Below are positions 15,293 to 23,880 of a stretch of 64,000 bases of DNA, piece by piece. The stretch is taken from positions 3,658,001-3,722,000 of the forward strand of contig NZ_JACHMP010000001.1 of NCBI RefSeq assembly GCF_014204985.1. Reading direction: 5' to 3'. This DNA comes from Streptosporangium becharense. GTDB taxonomy: Bacteria > Actinomycetota > Actinomycetes > Streptosporangiales > Streptosporangiaceae. Position 1 is the first letter of the stretch. Every line of letters begins with the position of its first letter. A program made the position numbers and the translations under genes. The notes beneath the pieces were generated by a model. It saw only the letters and a program-made list of their open reading frames with translations. It searched no databases and had not been told where the DNA came from.

Positions 15293-15607
15293 ATGGCCGA
15301 CCAGTCCTACTTTTCGCTGGTTTCAGTAGTGGACCCGGATCTGCCGCGTCGGACCGTTGGCTTCACGCGGTGGACCGGCCGACCCGCGCCGAGGCGGAGA
15401 GGCTGGCCCGCGACACCACTCCCGAGCAGCGCATGGCGATCCTACGGCTGAAGGATCCCTGGCACCGCAGCCCCCACTACCCTGACGAGATGGGCGGCAC
15501 CGACGTGTACACGGCCGTGCCGGAGCACGGGGGTCCGCTCGACGGAGGAGTTCTCCACGTACTTGCGCCGTCACGGTCTTCCCGCCGACCCGCCCGCGGC
15601 CTCGTGA
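15293..15607 (+). pseudogene. Small hypothetical gene broken by frameshifts
   Basis: The ATG at 15293 starts MADQSYFSLVSVVDPD in one frame. The next frame gives SDRWLHAVDRPTRAEAERLA and EQRMAILRLKDPWHRSPHYP, then DEMGGTDVYTAVPEHG. A third gives VRSTEEFSTYLRRHGLPADP, ending in TGA at 15607. Joined, this is one smooth 100-residue protein with coding-like codon use, so at least two frameshifts have occurred or the sequence has errors. I recall similar short hypothetical proteins in relatives but no function. Confidence 0.5.
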
Positions 15608-15793
15608 CGGCCCTCCCGCCCGCTGCGGTTCGTGATGCCCCTGTGCCTCCCGGCCACGGCCCGTCCGAGGCTCTTGTGACGGCCTCTCCACCCCGCCATG
15701 GTCCGCTCAGGGCCTTGTGACCCCACCATGGCCCGTCCGCAGCCTTGCGACGGTCCTTTCCCCGCCCGTCCCGGTATGAGATCGGAGCCACCC

Positions 15794-16588
15794 ATGACCC
15801 TCGACCACCGCGCACTGCTGACGATCGCCGAGCGGGCCGTCACCCTCGCCGCCGAGATCGTCAGAACCAGGCTGCCCGGCGCCGTCACCGGTAAGGGCGA
15901 CCGCGACATGGCCACGGAGGTGGACTACACGGTCGAACACGCGCTGCGTGACCTCCTCGGCAGGGAGACGCCGGAGATCGGGTTCCTGGGAGAGGAGGAG
16001 GGGGCGGCGCCCGGGACCGGCGATGGACCGATGTGGGTGCTCGACCCGGTCGACGGGACCGTCAACTTCCTGCACGGGATGCCGCTCTGCGGCGTCTCCC
16101 TCGGCCTGGTCGAGGGGGACAGAGCCGTTCTCGGGGTGATAGACCTGCCGTTCCTCGGCTCCCGTTACACCGCGGCCGACGGGCACGGCGCCAGGGCGGA
16201 CGGCCGGGAGATCCGGGCGAGCCAGGCCGGTGACCTGTCCGCCGCGGTGGTCGCCGTCGGCGACTACGCCGTGGGTGACGACGCGCAGGCGAAGAACCTC
16301 CCACGGCTGGCGCTGACCTGTGAGCTCGCCGCCCGCGTCCAGCGGGTACGCATGTTCGGCTCGGCGGCGATCGATCTCGCGTGGACGGCGCAGGGCAGGG
16401 TCGACGCCTGTGTCATGTTCGGCAACAAGCCGTGGGACACCGCCGCCGGGGTCGTCATCGCCCGCGAGGCCGGAGCGTCGGTCGTCGACCTGGACGGCAG
16501 TCCGCACACGATGAGGTCCGGGGCCACCGTCGCGGCCGGTCCGAGGATCCTTGCGGACCTGCTCGGCCTGGTGGCCGACCGTGCCTGA
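15794..16588 (+). CDS. Inositol monophosphatase family protein
   Basis: 264 residues from the ATG at 15794, with GGAG ahead of it. Li-sensitive Mg2+-dependent sugar-phosphate phosphatase family. EVD (about 43) and GFLGEEEG (about 66-73) supply metal ligands, followed by WVLDPVDGTVNFLHG (about 82-96), the family signature, and KPWDTAAGVVIAREAG near residue 220, the second signature. All metal-binding acidic residues are present. The substrate could be inositol-1-phosphate, histidinol-phosphate or another phosphorylated small molecule; the isolated position gives no hint. Confidence 0.92.
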   Translation: MTLDHRALLTIAERAVTLAAEIVRTRLPGAVTGKGDRDMATEVDYTVEHALRDLLGRETPEIGFLGEEEGAAPGTGDGPMWVLDPVDGTVNFLHGMPLCGVSLGLVEGDRAVLGVIDLPFLGSRYTAADGHGARADGREIRASQAGDLSAAVVAVGDYAVGDDAQAKNLPRLALTCELAARVQRVRMFGSAAIDLAWTAQGRVDACVMFGNKPWDTAAGVVIAREAGASVVDLDGSPHTMRSGATVAAGPRILADLLGLVADRA

Positions 16589-16760
16589 GCCCGCCGCCCG
16601 GCGGCTCCGGGCAACGCCGGGTGGCGGGCGGCTCCGAGCCGTGTCCGGCTCCGGAGAGTGCGGAACCGGTCCCGGAGGAAAGCTGGGAAGTGCGGCGACC
16701 GGCGGTGAGGATCAGGCTATGGTTCCCCCGTAGGGCAATCTGCACCACCGGGACAGGACG

Positions 16761-17483
16761 GTGTCGTCGGTGTACGGAGAGCGTGTGGAGCGGGTCCGCA
16801 CCGCGATCAACGAGCGGGCCCTGGTCGAAGACCTGCCCGTCTCGCTGCGTCATGTCTGTCTGGCCTGCGCCGACCGCCTGAACGTGGGCGGCGGCGGTGT
16901 GCTGCTGGCCAGCACTCTCGGCCTGGGCGAACCGGTGTACGCCACCGACCCCTGCAGCGACCGCCTCGTGGAACTGCAGATCACCGTGGGCGAGGGACCC
17001 GCCGTCGAGGCGTTCCGCGAAGACCGCCCGGTGCTCGTCCCCGATCTGTCGGCGGCCGGTGCCCGGCACCGTTGGCCGTTGTTCGTCCCGCAGGCGCAGA
17101 GCCTGGGCAGGCGGGCCGTGTTCGCGTTCCCCCTGCTGCTGGGGACGACCGCGGTCGGCGTGCTGGAGGTCAGCCGCGCCGAGCCCGGCTGGTTGTTCCC
17201 GGAGGAGCTGGCCGACGCGTTCCTGTTCGCCGACGCCGCCCTGATGGTCACGCTGGAGCATGACCTGATCGGGGCCGGTGGCGCCCCCGCCGGAGACGGG
17301 GAAGGGCTCGCCGGGCGCTGGTCCGAGGTGCGCCGGGCCGTCGGCATGCTCTCCGCGCAGCTGGAGGTCGGTCTCGCCGAGGCGTTCGCCCGTCTCCGTG
17401 CCCATGCCTACGCCAACGACCTCCGCCTGGCGGACGTCGCACATGACGTCATCACCCACCGGCTTCGCTTCGAGATCATCTGA
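16761..17483 (+). CDS. GAF and ANTAR domain RNA-binding antiterminator
   Basis: 240 residues from a GTG at 16761 with GGGACAGG upstream. A GAF sensor covers about 20-160 (LNVGGGGVLLAS, LQITVGEGPAVEAFREDRPV, AVFAFPLLLGTTAVGVLEVS). An ANTAR domain covers about 180-240 (EVRRAVGMLSAQLEVGLAEA, FARLRAHAYANDLRLADVAH). ANTAR domains bind paired hairpins in nascent RNA and prevent termination, while the GAF domain probably senses a ligand or redox state. Such two-domain regulators are abundant in actinomycetes; targets are unknown here. Confidence 0.92.
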   Translation: MSSVYGERVERVRTAINERALVEDLPVSLRHVCLACADRLNVGGGGVLLASTLGLGEPVYATDPCSDRLVELQITVGEGPAVEAFREDRPVLVPDLSAAGARHRWPLFVPQAQSLGRRAVFAFPLLLGTTAVGVLEVSRAEPGWLFPEELADAFLFADAALMVTLEHDLIGAGGAPAGDGEGLAGRWSEVRRAVGMLSAQLEVGLAEAFARLRAHAYANDLRLADVAHDVITHRLRFEII

Positions 17484-17650
17484 GTCGGGCGCCGGAGAGC
17501 ACGTCCGACGTGGCCCGACGCGCGTAACCGGGCCGGTTCGAGCCGGGCAGCGCCACCCGGCCCGTGCCTGGAGTCCGGTATGACTCGGTCCGTGCCTTCA
17601 AGCCGGTGTGACCGAGACCGGCGGACGGATCGGCGGTCCGGCGGGCCGGA

Positions 17651-18532
17651 TCAACGGGGGCGTGTGTAGTCGGTCGTCCGGTCGCCGACGCGGAAGCCGA
17701 GCGTCCCGTACAGCCGCATCGGTACCGGGTATCCCGCGTCTCCCCGCGGGGAGACGACCGCGGTGCCGGCCCCCGCCTCCCTGAGCCGGTGCAGCGCGTC
17801 CAGGCATGCCGCCCGGGCCAGGCCCATCCGGCGGAAATCCGGGTGCGTGCCCACGGGTTCCAGCTCCCCGACGCCGTTGACCTCGTCCAGCCAGACCAGG
17901 CAGTACGCGGCCAACCGGCCGTCCGGAGCCTCGACCACGCGGTCCAGCTCCGGCCGGTACGGCCAGGCCGCCATGACGTTCCGGTAGCTCTCCTCGACGA
18001 CCGAGGAGGGGGCGAACGCCGACCGGTGCACGGCCACCCGGGCGGGCACGTCCTCCTCGCCGCGCACATGCCGCAGGACGAAACCTGGCGGCACCGTCGC
18101 CTCCGGGAGACCGTCGAGATCGCGTGACATATGCACGAGGAAGGGGGAGTCCACGGTCCGCCGCCGGTACCCGTGCCGGACCAGCGCCTCGCCGAGCCGT
18201 TCCTCACCTTCCAGGATCGTCACGGTCAGCTCGTCACCGGTCGCCACCTCCCGGAACCAGCCGAGGACCTCGTCCGCGAGCTCGGGATGTCCGGGGTGGA
18301 CGAGGAGGTCGAGCGTGCCGGGGGAAGTGACCCACCCCCACGCGAGCGTCTCGCCATCACGCTCCCACAGCGCCGTCGGCCACTGCGGTTCCCGGCCTAC
18401 GTGCTGGAACCTGCTCCAGGCCAGGCCCCCTATGTGGTGGCGGGCGGAGGGGGTCCAGGTCGCCCGCGCAAGCTCCTGCATCCTGCGCAGGTCGGCCGGA
18501 CCGTCGTACGGACGCATGCCGATGCCGTTCAC
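17651..18532 (-). CDS. GNAT-family N-acetyltransferase (double-domain type)
   Basis: 293 residues. The C-terminal GNAT domain has the acetyl-CoA loop GTHPDFRRMGLARAACLDA (motif A, R/Q-x-x-G-x-G/A) at about 225-245 and ends with LYGTLGFRVGDRTTDY (motif B). The N-terminal half has a second, degenerate GNAT-like fold (LARATWTPSARHH, TLDLLVHPGHPELADEVLGW), as in mycothiol-synthase-like duplicated acetyltransferases. The substrate is unknown. The start ATG is 18532. The gene is divergent from the collapsed sigma locus at 18711. Confidence 0.85.
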   Translation of the reverse strand: MNGIGMRPYDGPADLRRMQELARATWTPSARHHIGGLAWSRFQHVGREPQWPTALWERDGETLAWGWVTSPGTLDLLVHPGHPELADEVLGWFREVATGDELTVTILEGEERLGEALVRHGYRRRTVDSPFLVHMSRDLDGLPEATVPPGFVLRHVRGEEDVPARVAVHRSAFAPSSVVEESYRNVMAAWPYRPELDRVVEAPDGRLAAYCLVWLDEVNGVGELEPVGTHPDFRRMGLARAACLDALHRLREAGAGTAVVSPRGDAGYPVPMRLYGTLGFRVGDRTTDYTRPR

Positions 18533-18710
18533 CGCGCGTCTCTCCGCATACGGGAATCATGCCGTGCGGGGCCGGAGCGCCGCACCGGCTTTTTCGCCCC
18601 GGCCCGTCGGCCGATCTCCGCCCTCTGAGGCGCATTGATTCACGTGAAACCTTTTTGCCGCAGGAGCACAGCGACGCCTCCATAGCGCGTCTGTAGGCCG
18701 TGATCACCTA

Positions 18711-19050
18711 GTGGAGGTGATTGCGGACGCCGCAGAGGAGCGACGTTTTCGCGAGTTCGTCCCGGTGCGGTCCCCCGCGCTGATGCGCCTGGCCTTCCTG
18801 CTGACCGGGGACGACGCGCACGCCGAGGCCGCCGCGGACCCGGATCCCTCACCGTCGTCGACCTCGCCGACGGGCGGGTCGCGTTCCGTGCGGTCCCCCT
18901 GGATCCGAAGCGGCCGACGCTCGGCTGCGGTGACTTCGAGTGGAGCGGTGACGGTGCCCTGGTCTGGGTGAATCGGATCACCGGCCCGCCGGCCAAGAAG
19001 TTCTACGACCTGGAGGGCAACACGTGGCCCGGGATCCGGTCCGGGGTTCG
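18711..19050 (+). pseudogene. Collapsed locus: sigma factor N-terminus joined to the end of a beta-propeller-type gene
   Basis: The plus strand begins RRFREFVPVRSPALMRLAFL and then LTGDDAHAEAA, the region-2 start of SigE-type (SigL/ECF-like) actinobacterial sigma factors. After about 40 codons the homology stops. Another frame picks up GSLTVVDLADGRVAFRAVPL and DFEWSGDGALVWVNRITGPP, then KFYDLEGNTW, which reads as the C-terminus of a TolB/WD40-like protein. A deletion has apparently removed everything between. Neither half can function. Confidence 0.6.
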
Positions 19051-19156
19051 CCCTCCCGGGCCCCACCCGCTCCCGGGTCCGTCCGGGGCGGCTGGGCGGC
19101 CGGGGCCCGCCCTGGATGGGCACGGCCGCCCCGCTCTGGATGGGCACGGCCCCGGT

Positions 19157-20635
19157 TCACGTCAGGGGAAGCCGGGCCCGCAACCAGGCCCCCGGGCCCT
19201 CGCCGACGACGTCCAGGCTGCCTCGGTGCCGGGCAGCGATGTCCCTGGCGATGGCGAGGCCGAGGCCCGCTCCGCCCGCGTCCCGGTCCCGGGCCTCGTC
19301 CAGCCGGGTGAACCGGTCGAACACCGCCTCGCGGTGCTCGACCGGGATGCCCGGCCCGTCGTCACGGACGTCGAGCACGGCCTCACCCTCCTCGACGGCC
19401 AGCCGTACGGTGACCGTGGTGCTCGCGTGCCGTACCGCGTTGTCCACCAGGTTCGCCACCAACCGGCGCAGTTGCCCGGCCGAGCCGCTGACCACCGTGT
19501 CGGCGGCGACCTCCAGCATGATCCGGACCTCTGGTCTGGGCCGGGACCTGGTCGCCTCCTCGGCGGTCACCTGGCCGAGGTCCACCTCCTCGTGGCAGAC
19601 GGACTCGCCGGCGTCCAGGCGGGCGAGCAGGAGGAGGTCGGAGGTGAGTGCCTGGATCCGGTCCACGTCGGTCAGCGCCTCCGCGGCCAGCGGATCGCGG
19701 GGGGCGAGTTCCAGCCGGGTCCGCAGGATGGCCAATGGGCTGCGCAGCTCGTGGGCGGCGTCGGCGACGAACCGTTTGTGCCGACTGACGGCCACCTCCA
19801 GGCGGTCGAGCGTGCGGTTCATCGTCTCGGCGAGGCGGGCGATCTCGTCCCGGGAACGGGGGACGGGGACCCTGCGGTGCAGGTCGCTCGCGGTGATGTC
19901 CGCCATCTCGGCGCGGATGGCCGAGACCGGCGCGAGTGCCCGGCCCACGGCGAGCCAGGTCAGGACCGCGACCAGCACGAGCAGCGCCGGCACGCCGGGG
20001 AGCAGCAGGTTCTGCAGCGTCCGCAACGCCTCCTCCGCCGGTTGCAGCGACGCCCTGGCCTGCACCATCAACGCACCTTCGGTGGTGTCCACGGGCATGG
20101 TCGCCAATGCGAAGGAGTCGTCCGGCGCCCACCCGTCATCGCCCGCGAAGGCGGGAGAACCCGGGATGGCGGAGACGGAAGAAGCAGGGTTGGGAGAGGC
20201 CGGCGTGGTGGGTGCGGGAGAAGCCGGGACGGCGGACGCAGGAGAAGCCGGTGCAGTGAAGGCCGGGGAAGCCGGGACGGCGGACGTAGGAGAGGCCGGT
20301 GCGGTGGGGGCGGGAGAAGCCGGGACGGCGGACGTAGGAGAGGCCGGTGTGGCGGGGGTCGCGGACTGCGCGATGATGATCGTGTCGGGCCTTCTGAAGA
20401 CCTTGATATCCGGGCCCAGCGCCGGTACCGAGAGCCGGGTGACGGCGATCGCACCTGGTTCGGCGGCGAGCATCCGCGCGGCGGCCCCGGCGCGGCGAGC
20501 GGCCTCGTCGGACAGGCTCTCCTCCAGGTTGCCCGCGAGCACGGCCGCGAGCACCGCCGAGGCGACACCCAGCGCGACGGCGACGATGGCGGTGGCCGCG
20601 AGAGTGGCCCTGAGCCGCATGGACAGGCGGGACAC
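19157..20635 (-). CDS. Sensor histidine kinase with a Pro/Ala/Ser/Thr repeat insertion in its sensor domain
   Basis: 492 residues from a GTG at 20635, one base after the response-regulator stop. TM1 is about 10-35 and TM2 about 208-230 (LLLPGVPALLVLVAVLTWLA). Then come HAMP, HisKA (FVADAAHELRSPLAILRTRL, phospho-His in AHELR) and HATPase_c (LVANLVDNAVRHA N-box, DDGPGIP, GGAGLGLAI). The extracytoplasmic loop contains about 70 residues of PASPTSAVPASPAP-type repeats (about 92-160), likely extended and perhaps O-mannosylated. The kinase is classical; the repeat insert is unusual. Confidence 0.93.
   Translation of the reverse strand: MSRLSMRLRATLAATAIVAVALGVASAVLAAVLAGNLEESLSDEAARRAGAAARMLAAEPGAIAVTRLSVPALGPDIKVFRRPDTIIIAQSATPATPASPTSAVPASPAPTAPASPTSAVPASPAFTAPASPASAVPASPAPTTPASPNPASSVSAIPGSPAFAGDDGWAPDDSFALATMPVDTTEGALMVQARASLQPAEEALRTLQNLLLPGVPALLVLVAVLTWLAVGRALAPVSAIRAEMADITASDLHRRVPVPRSRDEIARLAETMNRTLDRLEVAVSRHKRFVADAAHELRSPLAILRTRLELAPRDPLAAEALTDVDRIQALTSDLLLLARLDAGESVCHEEVDLGQVTAEEATRSRPRPEVRIMLEVAADTVVSGSAGQLRRLVANLVDNAVRHASTTVTVRLAVEEGEAVLDVRDDGPGIPVEHREAVFDRFTRLDEARDRDAGGAGLGLAIARDIAARHRGSLDVVGEGPGAWLRARLPLT
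20152..20362. repeat. Degenerate tandem repeats encoding a PAST-rich linker
   Basis: Units of roughly 30 and 60 bp built on gagaagccgggacggcgga and gtaggagaggccggtg recur between 20152 and 20362. They encode (P/T)ASPxSAVPASPA on the minus strand. Adjacent units differ by a few bases, showing repeated slippage while the frame is preserved. Confidence 0.75.
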
Positions 20636-20636
20636 C

Positions 20637-21305
20637 TCAGGCCTCCAACCGGTAACCGGCGCCGCGCACGGTCACGAGCGACGAGCGTCCGAACGGTGAG
20701 TCGATCTTCCTGCGGAGTGCGCTGATGTAGACCTCGACGATGTTGGGGTCGCCGTCATAGGAGAAATCCCACGCCTGGGCCAGCAGTTCGCTCTTGGAGA
20801 CCACCTCGCCCGGTCTGCGGGCCAGGCCGTGCAGGACCGCGAACTCCTTGGGGGTGAGGGAGACCTCCACCTCGCCCCGGCGGCAGCGCAGCCCCGCCGG
20901 ATCGACGACCAGGTCGCCGACCGTGATCGACACCGGCCGGGCCCGGCCGCCCCGGCGGACCAGCGCACGCAACCTGGCCAGCAGCACCACGTACGAGAAC
21001 GGCTTCGACAGGAAGTCGTCGGCACCGGTGTCCAGGGCCTCAGCCTCGTCGTGCACGCCGTCCTTGGCGGTCAGCACCAGGATGGGCGTCCAGTTCTCCG
21101 CGTCCCTGAGCCTGGCGCAGACGGTGTAACCGTTCATCCTGGGCAACATGACGTCGAGCACGATCACGTCGTAGGCGTTCTCGGTCGCCATCCACAGCCC
21201 GTCGCGTCCGTCGTGGGCGATGTCCACGGCGAACCCCTCACCTGCCAGCCCGTCCTTCAGGAGTTGTGCCAGGCGTCTCTCGTCCTCAACCAGCAGCACG
21301 CGCAT
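20637..21305 (-). CDS. OmpR/PhoB-type response regulator
   Basis: 222 residues from the ATG at 21305 (MRVLLVEDERRLAQLLKDGL). The receiver domain has the acidic pair ED, phospho-acceptor Asp in VIVLDVMLPRMNG and the KPFSY lysine. The C-terminal winged helix has LTPKEFAVLHGLARRPGEVV, then VEVYISALRRKIDSPFG and TVRGAGYRLEA. It pairs with the kinase immediately downstream. TTCAGCC direct repeats spaced 11 bp lie in the divergent promoter region, matching how OmpR-type dimers bind, so autoregulation and control of the secreted protein at 21430 are likely. Confidence 0.93.
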   Translation of the reverse strand: MRVLLVEDERRLAQLLKDGLAGEGFAVDIAHDGRDGLWMATENAYDVIVLDVMLPRMNGYTVCARLRDAENWTPILVLTAKDGVHDEAEALDTGADDFLSKPFSYVVLLARLRALVRRGGRARPVSITVGDLVVDPAGLRCRRGEVEVSLTPKEFAVLHGLARRPGEVVSKSELLAQAWDFSYDGDPNIVEVYISALRRKIDSPFGRSSLVTVRGAGYRLEA

Positions 21306-21338
21306 GCCGCCCAGACTGCCGTAGATCACCTAAAGCCA

Positions 21339-21379
21339 ACCTGAAGACGGTTTCGGGTGCCTTCAGCCTGGGTTCAGCC
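21339..21379. promoter_or_regulatory. Direct repeats, candidate response-regulator site
   Basis: TTCAGCC at 21363-21369 (first base read at 21362/21363) and at 21373-21379, about 11 bp apart, with a related inverted copy ACCTGAAG at about 21339-21346. Eleven-base spacing is one helical turn, the usual arrangement for OmpR/PhoB-family dimers. It sits between the divergent response-regulator and secreted-protein genes. Confidence 0.5.
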
Positions 21380-21429
21380 GCAGGAGACGAACCTGTGATC
21401 TCCAGATTCACCACGGACAAGGAGAACAC

Positions 21430-21960
21430 ATGTTCACTCGTCGTTCCCGTTTCCTCACCGGCGCCGTGCTGACCGCGGGGATCCTCATGTCCACGCTGAC
21501 CGCCGCGCGCGCCGACACCACCCCCGTCCCGCCGGCGGACGTCACGTACGTCGAGTGCGACGGCGGCCGGGTGGCGTTGACGCGGCGTCCGCTCACCGAC
21601 GCGCAGCGCAGGGAACTGGCGGAAGCGGGGAGCGCCGGTGACGTGCTCGCCGTCCCCGCTACTCCCGCGACCCCGGCGACGGAGGGAACGCCGGGTGCGG
21701 AGGGCGAGGAAGGGGCCGTGAAGGTCTTCAAGAGCGCTCCGGGCGAGGCCGCCAGCGGTACGGCCGGAGCCGTCAAGGTCTTCAGCCGGGCCACGGGCAA
21801 GGTGGTCGACGAGAAGGACCTCCCCGCCGGGCTGTTCTCCAACCAGGAGAAGACGACCGCGGGCCCGGCCGGACCCGCCGCGGAGGGGGCACCGAAGAAG
21901 GGGGTCGAGGTCTCCCCGGCCGTCGGCGCGCCTGCGGTCACCTGCGCCACGGAGAAATGA
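21430..21960 (+). CDS. Secreted protein of unknown function, divergent from the two-component system
   Basis: 176 residues with AAGGAGAACAC before the ATG. The signal peptide is MFTRRSRFLTGAVLTAG with cleavage near ARA about residue 28. The mature protein is low in order, with YVECDGGRVALTRRPLTDAQ near the start, two AVKVF motifs (GAVKVFKSAPGEAAS and GAVKVFSRATG), Ala/Pro/Thr-rich linkers and a final cysteine in VTCATEK that could pair with the CDGG cysteine. I do not know the family. Its promoter shares the direct repeats with the response-regulator gene, so it is a likely regulon member. Confidence 0.75.
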   Translation: MFTRRSRFLTGAVLTAGILMSTLTAARADTTPVPPADVTYVECDGGRVALTRRPLTDAQRRELAEAGSAGDVLAVPATPATPATEGTPGAEGEEGAVKVFKSAPGEAASGTAGAVKVFSRATGKVVDEKDLPAGLFSNQEKTTAGPAGPAAEGAPKKGVEVSPAVGAPAVTCATEK

Positions 21961-22143
21961 ACACGCGGCGAACGGGCACGCGGTAAGCAGACGCGGTAGG
22001 CGAGCATGTGGCGGGCGGGCACCCGGTAAACGGGCACGTGACGGGGGGACATGCCCAAGCGTCCCGGGTCTCTTCGGTCTCGGGAGCGTGTCCTGGCGAA
22101 TGCCTGGTGGGACGCCGACACGCCCGGCCTTCATCCCTCCACG

Positions 22144-22185
22144 ACGGGGTACGGCCCGCACCAGGTGGTGCGGGCCGTACCCCGT
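22144..22185. terminator. Long perfect hairpin, bidirectional terminator
   Basis: ACGGGGTACGGCCCGCACC pairs perfectly with GGTGCGGGCCGTACCCCGT around a 4-nt loop, a 19-bp stem. It lies between the convergent secreted-protein gene (plus) and the DUF5324-like gene (minus). It lacks a T-run, as is common for GC-rich actinobacterial terminators. Confidence 0.75.
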
Positions 22186-22228
22186 AAGTGCGTACGCCCT
22201 CGTTCCGCCGGGGGCGTACCGTCCGGCG

Positions 22229-22861
22229 TCAGGGCGTCTTCTTCGAGTTCGCGACCTGGTCCGCCCTGGCGTCGGCGCGGTCACCGACCGCGTCGGCCTT
22301 CGACTCGGTCTTCGACGCGGCGTCGTTCGCCGTGCCGGAGACCTGGCCCGCCGCCGACTCCGTCTTCCTGCCGACCCACTGGGAGGCGTCGGACGCGCTG
22401 TCCTTCAGCGTGTCCGCCCACTGCTCGGCGCTTCTGCGATAGAGCGCGAATCCGGCGGCGCCGATCGCGATACCCGTCAGCAGCAGCATCATCGGCCATT
22501 TGCGGGACTTGGCGGCGGGAGTGGGATCGATCTTGGCCGCGGCCTGCGACATCATCGCGCTCAGCTTCGGCGCGATCTGCTCCTCGATCGAGTGGGCGGC
22601 GGCGTCAAGCCTGGGCGCGGCCCATCCCCGTGCGAGGATGATCTTCTCGTTCGCCGCCTCACGGGCATGGCTTGCCGCGTCACGGGCATGACTCGCCGCG
22701 TCACGGGCCTGGACGGCCATCGGGCCGACCCGATCCGCGGCCTTGGCGGCCATCGGACCGACCCGATCCGCGGCTCTGGCGGCCTGAACCTTCACCTGGC
22801 TCAGTCGGCTCTCCGGAACAACGATCTTTACGTTGCGCTTTGTGAACAATGTAAGAGGCAC
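22229..22861 (-). CDS. DUF5324-like membrane-anchored helical protein
   Basis: 210 residues from the GTG at 22861, chosen because GGGGAGG lies five bases upstream; longer frames from 22876 or 22897 lack a site. The N-terminal half is Ala/Arg-rich helix with duplicated ADRVGPMA and RDAASHA units. A membrane helix MMLLLTGIAIGAAGFALY lies near residue 130, then a hydrophilic tail (ASKTESKADAVGDRADARA). The family sits beside ppiA in Streptomyces, and the same position here supports the call. It probably acts at the membrane face, but the role is unknown. Confidence 0.75.
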   Translation of the reverse strand: MPLTLFTKRNVKIVVPESRLSQVKVQAARAADRVGPMAAKAADRVGPMAVQARDAASHARDAASHAREAANEKIILARGWAAPRLDAAAHSIEEQIAPKLSAMMSQAAAKIDPTPAAKSRKWPMMLLLTGIAIGAAGFALYRRSAEQWADTLKDSASDASQWVGRKTESAAGQVSGTANDAASKTESKADAVGDRADARADQVANSKKTP

Positions 22862-23040
22862 GAAAATCCTCCCCATGTTGTTGGGCCCCGACGCCACCCC
22901 TTCCCGAACGAAGGCGGCTCAATCATGACGACCCATGGGAGGATGCTTGAGGGATCGGCCACGGCCGTAATAGTGAAAACTGCACGAAAGCAATGCTTAT
23001 CCCAGGCTTTGCCTGATGACCTGAAGGGGGCATACCGATC

Positions 23041-23577
23041 ATGGCTGAGAAGTTGATCGCGAACCTCAACACCAACCGCGGCAGCGTGAAGGTCCAGCTC
23101 TTCCCGGACCACGCACCCAAGACCGTGCGTAATTTCGTCGAGCTCGCCGAGGGCACCCGCGAGTGGGTGCACCCGGAGACCGGGGAGAAGACCACCGCCA
23201 AGCTCTACGACGGCACGGTCTTCCACCGGGTCATCGACGGCTTCATGATCCAGGGCGGCGACCCGCTGGGGAAGGGCGTCGGCGGTCCCGGATACAAGTT
23301 CGACGACGAGATCCACCCGGACCTCTTCTTCAACCGGCCGTACCTCATGGCCATGGCCAACGCCGGCATCCAGTTCGGCCGCGGTACCAACGGCTCCCAG
23401 TTCTTCATCACCGTGGTCCCCACCCCGCACCTCAACGGCAAGCACAGCATCTTCGGTGAGGTGATCGAGGGCAGGGAGGTCGTCGACGCCATCGCGAAGA
23501 CCGCCACCGACAACCGCGACCGGCCGACCGAGCCGGTGGTCCTGGAGTCGGTGACCATCGAGCGCGTCCAGGGCTGA
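23041..23577 (+). CDS. ppiA: Cyclophilin-type peptidyl-prolyl cis-trans isomerase
   Basis: 178 residues, cytosolic (no signal peptide). The cyclophilin core is evident: VFHRVIDGFMIQGGDPLGKG (catalytic Arg region), MANAGIQFGRGTNGSQFFIT, and LNGKHSIFGEVIEG. GAT/GAGG-type ribosome sequence (GGGGGCATACCGATC) precedes the ATG. It lies divergent from the DUF5324-like gene and upstream of the rhomboid gene, the conserved actinobacterial order. It assists protein folding by isomerising Xaa-Pro bonds. Confidence 0.95.
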   Translation: MAEKLIANLNTNRGSVKVQLFPDHAPKTVRNFVELAEGTREWVHPETGEKTTAKLYDGTVFHRVIDGFMIQGGDPLGKGVGGPGYKFDDEIHPDLFFNRPYLMAMANAGIQFGRGTNGSQFFITVVPTPHLNGKHSIFGEVIEGREVVDAIAKTATDNRDRPTEPVVLESVTIERVQG

Positions 23578-23584
23578 CCGCCCT

Positions 23585-23614
23585 CCGGCGGTCTCCCCGA
23601 AGGGAGGCCGCCGG
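23585..23614 (+). terminator. Hairpin after ppiA
   Basis: CCGGCGGTCTCCCC and GGGAGGCCGCCGG form a 13-bp stem with one G-T wobble and a short loop, starting 8 bp after the ppiA stop codon. No T-run follows. Confidence 0.6.
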
Positions 23615-23880
23615 TCGCACGCACGGGCCGGTTGCTGCGGGGTGCCGGTCGCCACTGTTCTTCCGTCTCTTCGGGGCGCTCCCGCGCAGGCCGTCCGCGC
23701 TCCGATCGCCCGTGTGCACACGCTGGCCGCCCGGGGCCGGGTCACCCGCATCCACGGGCCGGCCGCCCGAGGGCCGGGTCACCGCAACTGTGACCGCCCG
23801 CGCGTATCCGGATGCTCGGGATCATGAATAGGCTGGCAGTCTGTGGATAACAGCACGCTCGAAGGGGCCAGCCACACATC

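Noticed and set aside
14527..15720. Long plus-strand open frame over the kinase gene
   Set aside because: Mostly antisense to the kinase; only its last third matches real protein-like sequence, which is covered by the frameshifted pseudogene at 15293-15607.
18968..20725. 585-codon plus-strand open frame
   Set aside because: It is the antisense shadow of the histidine-kinase gene, with Arg/Gly/Asp-rich low-complexity translation.
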